Part shown: in pieces, positions 55,542 to 59,375 of the stretch
Layout: each line of letters starts with the position of its first letter
Numbering within the stretch: position 1 is the stretch's first letter
Assembly (NCBI GenBank): GCA_033717875.1
Contig: JADDKJ010000018.1
Location: 1-59,375 of the forward strand
Source: SBBG01 sp033717875
GTDB taxonomy: Bacteria > Pseudomonadota > Gammaproteobacteria > Ga0077554 > Ga007554
DNA length: 59,375 nt
Direction: 5' to 3'
Notes under the pieces: generated by a model
What the model saw: the letters and a program-made list of their open reading frames with translations, nothing else
Database searches by the model: none
What the model was told of the DNA's origin: nothing
Translations under genes and position numbers: made by a program

Positions 55542-56864
55542 TTATTTCTCGCGGCGTTTAAGGTCAATGAGTCCTGGATGACCTAGAAAAATTACTTTCT
55601 GGCGAGGTATGCGCAGGACATCTTCGTCTGATATTCTGTTTGCTGTGCGGCGATGTTCGCCGTTTGGGCCCACAATCTCCAGTTCTCTTGCTTGTGCCAG
55701 TAGATTGGCAACTTCTTTTATATGTTCCATTGTGGCTGGCGCGGTGTTAGCGACTAGACGGTAGAGTTCACCAAATTGTATGCCATCGGAGAATTGATGG
55801 ATGAATTCCGGGAGTTCTGCGATCACACCTTCCAATGTCCGTGTTTTTGCGGTTTCGTCGAATGAATGCTCAGTCCCGCCAAAAAGATCAGCCAAGCCGG
55901 TAACCTGTTCGTCTTTCGTTGGGTCGTAGCCGAACATTCGAATACCCGATCCGCCGTAATGAGCGAAATGGTTCTTCAAGCGCCAGTGTAACTGGGTCAT
56001 GACATCCCGTGCGCGAGGATGGTTGGACAGGTGAACCAGCCAGAAAGAGCGGTTGGCTTCCTTGGACACAATGAAGAAGGGTGTGTAATGTCGCGCACCG
56101 CTCAATGACTTGATGGAGCGATGCAGTGCAAGTTGGACTAAATGGCGCCAGTGCAGGGTATCAAGTTTTGCTTCCAGCAAAGCATTGATATCCAGATCGA
56201 CCCCAATACGTTGGAGTGTCTTGAGATATTCGGGGGTATTGGACATGTAATCAATTAGCCAGTCCGTGGCAAAAGTCAGGATGATTTCTGCATTTGGGAG
56301 ATCTGAAAAAATGGCCCGGATATCGCCAAATGGGACTTCGCCGTATCCGTACTGGTCTAAAAGGAAAATGCAGCGGCGTTTTCGCCCGGTATCTGCGATG
56401 TGTTTTATGACTGTTTTGAGGAGTTCCGTGAATTCACCGCGCAGCGAAAAGATGTCTTGGCCGAGGCGTGAACCGAGCCCCTGTTCTGACAGGTACCAGT
56501 TGAGGTATTCGTGATTGGATTTCTTTTTCTCGATGAAAAAGTATTCGGCCTGTAGCTCAAATGGGAGGCGGATACCTTCCGCTTGGCGCTTAATGTTTAC
56601 CGCCGCAGCAGCGGCTTTAGCGGCGTTTATTAACCGCAAAGGTGATCCAGGATAAAGGCTGTTATCTTGAGGATTGCTGTAGACGCCGCCGCCAGCGAAG
56701 CCATCGATCAAGGTCAGCCGGAAAACAGGGATTCTCGGATTGGAATTTAGAACCTGTATGTAATGGGTCAGATATTCTTCGTAGACGCGGTGTTTGGCCA
56801 AGCTGTGAAGCTCGATTTTCGGCGGCTTCTCTCCAAGGCGCCAGTCATATTCACTCTTTGCCAA
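55542..56864 (-). CDS. tcmP: Three-Cys-motif partner protein TcmP
   Basis: A 440-residue protein: HRVYEEYLTHYIQVL, FRLTLIDGFAGGGVY (SAM-site-like glycine loop), FFIEKKKSNHEYLNWYL, RRCIFLLDQYGYGEVPF and ILTFATDWLIDYM. This is the TcmP pattern, named for its constant pairing with the three-Cys DUF5131 protein, encoded immediately upstream. A methyltransferase-like Rossmann core is likely, but the activity is unknown. Confidence 0.85.
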   Translation of the reverse strand: MAKSEYDWRLGEKPPKIELHSLAKHRVYEEYLTHYIQVLNSNPRIPVFRLTLIDGFAGGGVYSNPQDNSLYPGSPLRLINAAKAAAAAVNIKRQAEGIRLPFELQAEYFFIEKKKSNHEYLNWYLSEQGLGSRLGQDIFSLRGEFTELLKTVIKHIADTGRKRRCIFLLDQYGYGEVPFGDIRAIFSDLPNAEIILTFATDWLIDYMSNTPEYLKTLQRIGVDLDINALLEAKLDTLHWRHLVQLALHRSIKSLSGARHYTPFFIVSKEANRSFWLVHLSNHPRARDVMTQLHWRLKNHFAHYGGSGIRMFGYDPTKDEQVTGLADLFGGTEHSFDETAKTRTLEGVIAELPEFIHQFSDGIQFGELYRLVANTAPATMEHIKEVANLLAQARELEIVGPNGEHRRTANRISDEDVLRIPRQKVIFLGHPGLIDLKRREK

Positions 56865-56903
56865 GCGTGTTCTCCTTGGTGCGCTGATTAAGCGCTTACG
56901 GGC

Positions 56904-57641
56904 CTAATACCTCAACGGCATTTCATCCCAGGTACGTCCATTGAAGGTGCGTCCATTTGCCTTTTTGGCCCGCCGTCTACCATCAGCGCCCCACCCACCC
57001 CATTGTTTGAAGAAGAAGGCTGTGCCCGAACGCAGGCATTGACGATGAATGTTGTCCACCCATTCAGCCTTCATGGGCCTGGCTTTGGGTCCTGATTCTC
57101 CACCCACGATCATCCAGTGGATGCCGGCAAGATTGATCTCGCCAAGGTCTTCAAGCAAGGGTTCGGCTGAAATGAAACGCACTGTGGAATCCACAGCGCG
57201 AAGATCATCGATTCTTGGGATTCCATATTTCTGGTCTTCCACCGAAACCCCTAACCATACGTTGCTGGGCACTGCACGCCCTGAAAAATAGTCATGCATG
57301 CGTGCTGACCGTTTGGTCAGAATTTGGTAGGTGTGGTGCGGAGTTTTTTTGATTACCGAAAATACACGATCGAGAAACCGGTTTGGTATCTCCTCATGAA
57401 ATAGATCAGACATGGAGTTCACGAAATAGATCGTTGGTTTTCGTCGGTGTAACGGCTGTTCCAATCGATCATTCATTAACGACAATTCAAAGCCGTTGTC
57501 GTAGCCTGGCGTGCCCATGGCTTGCAGTCGTCGCGCCATGGTTTCCGCGTAACAGTGTTTGCATCCTGGGGAGACCTTGGTGCAGCCCGTCGTAGGGTTC
57601 CAGGTTTGTTCAGTCCATTCGATGCGTGACGATGTGGCCAT
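56904..57641 (-). CDS. DUF5131 (phage Gp37/Gp68 family) three-Cys protein
   Basis: A 245-residue protein. The defining motif WNPTTGCTKVSPGCKHCYAE has Cys20-x6-Cys27-x2-Cys30, then HHTYQILTKRSARM, NVWLGVSVEDQKYGIPRI, FISAEPLLEDLG and WMIVGGESGPKARPM. The fold is related to radical SAM/spore photoproduct lyase-type enzymes with a 4Fe-4S cluster. It is the TcmP partner. A GGGAGG site precedes the ATG, and a promoter lies upstream. Confidence 0.88.
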   Translation of the reverse strand: MATSSRIEWTEQTWNPTTGCTKVSPGCKHCYAETMARRLQAMGTPGYDNGFELSLMNDRLEQPLHRRKPTIYFVNSMSDLFHEEIPNRFLDRVFSVIKKTPHHTYQILTKRSARMHDYFSGRAVPSNVWLGVSVEDQKYGIPRIDDLRAVDSTVRFISAEPLLEDLGEINLAGIHWMIVGGESGPKARPMKAEWVDNIHRQCLRSGTAFFFKQWGGWGADGRRRAKKANGRTFNGRTWDEMPLRY

Positions 57642-57680
57642 GGCCAGCGTCCTCCCGTTGCATGGTAGTCATTTAGCCTT

Positions 57681-57709
57681 AGTATCGCCATAGATGACGA
57701 TGCTGTCAA
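57681..57709 (-). promoter_or_regulatory. Promoter of the DUF5131-tcmP-methylase operon
   Basis: On the minus strand TTGACA (57704-57709), a 17-base spacer and GATACT (57681-57686). The ATG of the DUF5131 gene follows 40 bases further. The separate promoter sets this operon apart from the small genes to its right. Confidence 0.6.
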
Positions 57710-57764
57710 GCAGCATGGCACGAGAATCAGAAATTCCGGATGCGCCTGTGTCAGGATGATAATT

Positions 57765-58118
57765 TCAGAGCAGTGTCAACTGCCCGCCACTCATCACAAT
57801 CACTTCGTCATCGTTGTTACCGAAGAGATGCAGGAGGCGGCCGTCCACGGCCACCAACTCATGCAGGTATGCCTGCCCAGGGCGGTCCAATTCTTCGCAT
57901 GTCAGACTCCAGGTTTCGCGCCCCATCTCCAGATGCGGTCCGGTGACTGCGATTACCCGGTAGGGGCCTGTGCCGTAGTTGGTGCGGACAATCGATCCGG
58001 GACCGGCCAACTGCGGGACCATCGGCTGCCCGTCTGGCGTCTGGCGGAATGCCATGTCTGGATCCAGCTCGAAACCAACCTCAACCTGGTAAGCCGTGTG
58101 TGCGCGCCAATCTGACAT
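57765..58118 (-). CDS. ICE protein of 117 residues, unknown
   Basis: MSDWRAHTAYQVEVGFELDPDMAFRQTPDG..., then GPGSIVRTNYGTGPYRVIAVTGPHLEMGRETWSLTCEEL, a beta-rich sequence suggesting a small beta-barrel. Three bases after the preceding gene. It may bind nucleic acid; no family recognised. Confidence 0.6.
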   Translation of the reverse strand: MSDWRAHTAYQVEVGFELDPDMAFRQTPDGQPMVPQLAGPGSIVRTNYGTGPYRVIAVTGPHLEMGRETWSLTCEELDRPGQAYLHELVAVDGRLLHLFGNNDDEVIVMSGGQLTLL

Positions 58119-58121
58119 GCG

Positions 58122-58370
58122 TTATGCCTCGATCCATGTCGCACGAAATGCGCCTCGCGCATTTGGTTTGGCATCTGCGATGACGGTTCGTTCTTCTTCG
58201 AAATCTCGCATGTACCGTTTCCAGCAGTGCGCAGGTTTCGAATTTAGGATAGGATCGTCGGCATCAACCTCTTTTCGCAGAGACGCCATGAACTCATCTG
58301 AATCAACATGACCCTTCACCATATAATAGGCCGCGCCGTCGTCACCGTAAAAATAATGAAATTCCATCAT
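58122..58370 (-). CDS. Small ICE protein, unknown
   Basis: An 82-residue protein: MEFHYFYGDDGAAYYMVKGHVDSDEFMASLRKEVDADDPILNSKPAHCWKRYMRDFEEE. AGGAGG-like sequence precedes a double ATG. Part of a four-gene minus-strand run. Not recognised. Confidence 0.55.
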   Translation of the reverse strand: MMEFHYFYGDDGAAYYMVKGHVDSDEFMASLRKEVDADDPILNSKPAHCWKRYMRDFEEERTVIADAKPNARGAFRATWIEA

Positions 58371-58394
58371 ACCCCTCCTGGCTATCTGTCTATC

Positions 58395-58637
58395 TTATGC
58401 GGCGCGCTCATACCCGCGCTGCCGCCTGCGGCGCGCGATTTCGGTGACTCGCGCGCACGCCTCTTCTCGGGAGGCATACACTTCAGCCTCCATACCGCCA
58501 CGCCGCGATCCTTTTCCTCCCCAGATGCGCACGACTTGCCATTCACCCCACAGGCCTTGTTGCACATGGGCTTCGTAATACCGAGAGGATGTCTCCCAGC
58601 GCGATGCGCGCCATTGCTCTGTCGTGTAGGGGTTCAT
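58395..58637 (-). CDS. WGR-domain protein
   Basis: An 80-residue protein consisting of one WGR-like domain: YYEAHVQQGLWGEWQVVRIWGGKGSRRGGMEAEVYASREEACARVTEIARRRRQRGY. WGR domains are thought to bind nucleic acid and occur in PARPs and molybdate-type regulators; single-domain forms are common on ICEs. Its ATG overlaps the stop of the upstream gene (ATGA). Confidence 0.75.
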   Translation of the reverse strand: MNPYTTEQWRASRWETSSRYYEAHVQQGLWGEWQVVRIWGGKGSRRGGMEAEVYASREEACARVTEIARRRRQRGYERAA

Positions 58638-59023
58638 TTTAAGATCCCGGCGTCACGAGCCTTCCAGTAGACCTCTTCGAGTAGTACGACGGTTTCAGAT
58701 AGCGTCGCGCCCAACTCTTCTGCTAACGACGAGAGCCGCATGTGAGCATGATAATCGAGATCAATGCGCACTTTGGTCTTGGGGGTTTTGTAGTCCCTGG
58801 CCCGCTTTCGCGCTGCAAGCACGGCCCCTTTCAATTTCCTAAAAATATCAAATTGCAAATAATCATCACACCATGCTTGTAAAAGCTCGGGTGTATCGGC
58901 GCGGCGGAAGGCCATATAGCCACCCGCCTTGCTGACATCGCCACGCTCCATGGCGTTTTCGAGATACTTTTTCGCGGCAGCGAAGTCCATCTTGGTGATT
59001 TGGTATGCAGGTCGTCCGGCCAT
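58634..59023 (-). CDS. Ribbon-helix-helix-like ICE protein
   Basis: A 129-residue protein. The C-terminal part TKVRIDLDYHAHMRLSSLAEELGATLSETVVLLEEVYW fits a beta-alpha-alpha RHH DNA-binding fold; the N-terminal ~80 residues (DFAAAKKYLENAMERGDVSKAGGYMAFRR...) are helical. It likely represses its own operon at the repeated sites just upstream (59044-59088). Confidence 0.65.
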   Translation of the reverse strand: MAGRPAYQITKMDFAAAKKYLENAMERGDVSKAGGYMAFRRADTPELLQAWCDDYLQFDIFRKLKGAVLAARKRARDYKTPKTKVRIDLDYHAHMRLSSLAEELGATLSETVVLLEEVYWKARDAGILK

Positions 59024-59043
59024 GATGAACCCAGGTTGTTTAC

Positions 59044-59088
59044 GTTACCCCGTGATGTAATTGTAATAAACATTACCCCGTAATGCAA
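59044..59088 (-). promoter_or_regulatory. Direct-repeat operator upstream of the RHH gene
   Basis: GTTACCCCGTGATGTAA (59044-59060) and ATTACCCCGTAATGCAA (59072-59088) are 17-base direct repeats with a 28-base period; the second is palindromic (CATTAC-ccc-GTAATG). They lie 21 to 65 bases ahead of the start codon, a classic place for a repressor. Confidence 0.6.
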
Positions 59089-59375
59089 GCCGGGAGCGGG
59101 GGTTTTATCTTCATCCGCGCTATCACGCGAATCCCGGTGACAAGCAGTGGTTTTTTTTTCAGCAACAGGAAGCCTGTGAGACCGGAAAGTTCAAAAGACA
59201 ATCCAAGTCTAGCCAAATTAAGTAGCCAAAAAGCGCTTAGCCAATTAGTGTCGTTTTCAGAAGACGACCGCACCATCTGACTGGATGTAACGCCTGGTGT
59301 GCATACGGCTCCTGACAGCCCAATATCAGGAGTCGTCTGCACCAATCTCGACTATGCTCAATACTCGTGTGCACC
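59089..59375. other. Gene-free right edge with a hairpin
   Basis: The final 287 bases contain no credible gene. An 11-base inverted repeat (59305-59315 with 59326-59336, core CTCCTGA/TCAGGAG, one mismatch) lies near the edge. The segment looks like the upstream region of a gene starting outside the window. Confidence 0.4.

Larger units (their letters stand above)
31163..59375. mobile_element. Integrative and conjugative element, PFGI-1/SPI-7/ICEclc-like class (partial, right end outside window)
   Basis: The boundary is the partial tRNA-Thr. Inside stand genes of this ICE class in the family order: parA, parB, DUF2857, STY4528-type, TIGR03761-type, ssb, then DUF3577 and DUF3275. In ICEclc the parA-parB-ssb block likewise lies next to attR, far from the integrase. 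No integrase, relaxase, type IV coupling protein or pilus gene is present up to 59375, so the transfer half must lie to the right. Class assignment is from remembered family synteny. Confidence 0.85.

Overview
This 59 kb window looks like the chromosome of a GC-rich proteobacterium, most likely a gammaproteobacterium. The evidence is gene order: miaB-phoH-ybeY-corC-lnt, lptE-holA-proA-nadD, rph-rdgB and a complete sufBCDSU-nfu-Rieske operon. I cannot name a species.

Positions 1-31,160 are ordinary chromosome with small scars. The left end carries two broken REP-associated tyrosine transposases and a 188 bp nested palindrome, half of which recurs at 11.2 kb. Then come csp, miaB-phoH-ybeY-corC-lnt (tRNA thiomethylation, ribosome maturation, lipoprotein acylation), a hipBA-type toxin-antitoxin pair with its own promoter and palindromes, a lipoprotein bracketed by a duplicated mazG tail, mazG, a MacAB-like efflux operon ending in a 58-residue membrane protein, rdgB/rph, tRNA-Glu and tRNA-Ala, psd, a GNAT enzyme, nadD, proA, holA and lptE. 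The SUF iron-sulfur operon starts from a promoter overlapped by two IscR-like sites, and a DnaJ-TM-Sel1 protein closes the segment.

At 31,163 lies the 3' part of a tRNA-Thr(UGU) with no 5' half. I read this as one end of an integrative and conjugative element (ICE) of the PFGI-1/SPI-7/ICEclc class; the element runs rightward out of the window. Its first genes follow the family order: parA, parB (preceded by a truncated copy of the ParB N-terminus), DUF2857, STY4528-type, TIGR03761-type and ssb. Three 47 bp repeats containing a 17 bp palindrome sit between the STY4528-type and TIGR03761-type genes and are a candidate centromere or origin. A second block (39-42.6 kb) encodes an HD hydrolase, an HDOD protein, a small secreted protein and a lipoprotein.

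From 42.7 to 54.8 kb is the most unusual part. Small ICE genes (DUF3577, DUF3275, DUF6573, DUF6927, a DUF6094-like methyltransferase, a large SNF2-type helicase) are almost all preceded by similar leaders: an 'ATCcACC' box, a GC-rich hairpin that can switch to an intrinsic-terminator fold, and a strand complementary to the gene's own Shine-Dalgarno or start codon. In addition a ~105 nt sequence occurs four times. It has constant stems, variable loops, two compensatory base-pair changes and a possible pseudoknot; three copies run straight into a terminator and then one of these leaders. This looks like an RNA-based control system for the cargo of the element. One copy precedes a DUF3577 gene, so it may be, or be related to, the published 'DUF3577 RNA motif'; I could not test that.

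The right end (54.9-59.0 kb) is on the minus strand: a DUF5131 three-Cys protein, its partner TcmP and a D12-class adenine methyltransferase in one operon with a good promoter (a candidate DNA-modification or defence unit), preceded by four small genes including a WGR protein and a ribbon-helix-helix-like protein with repeated operators. Integrase and conjugation genes are not seen and would lie beyond the right edge.
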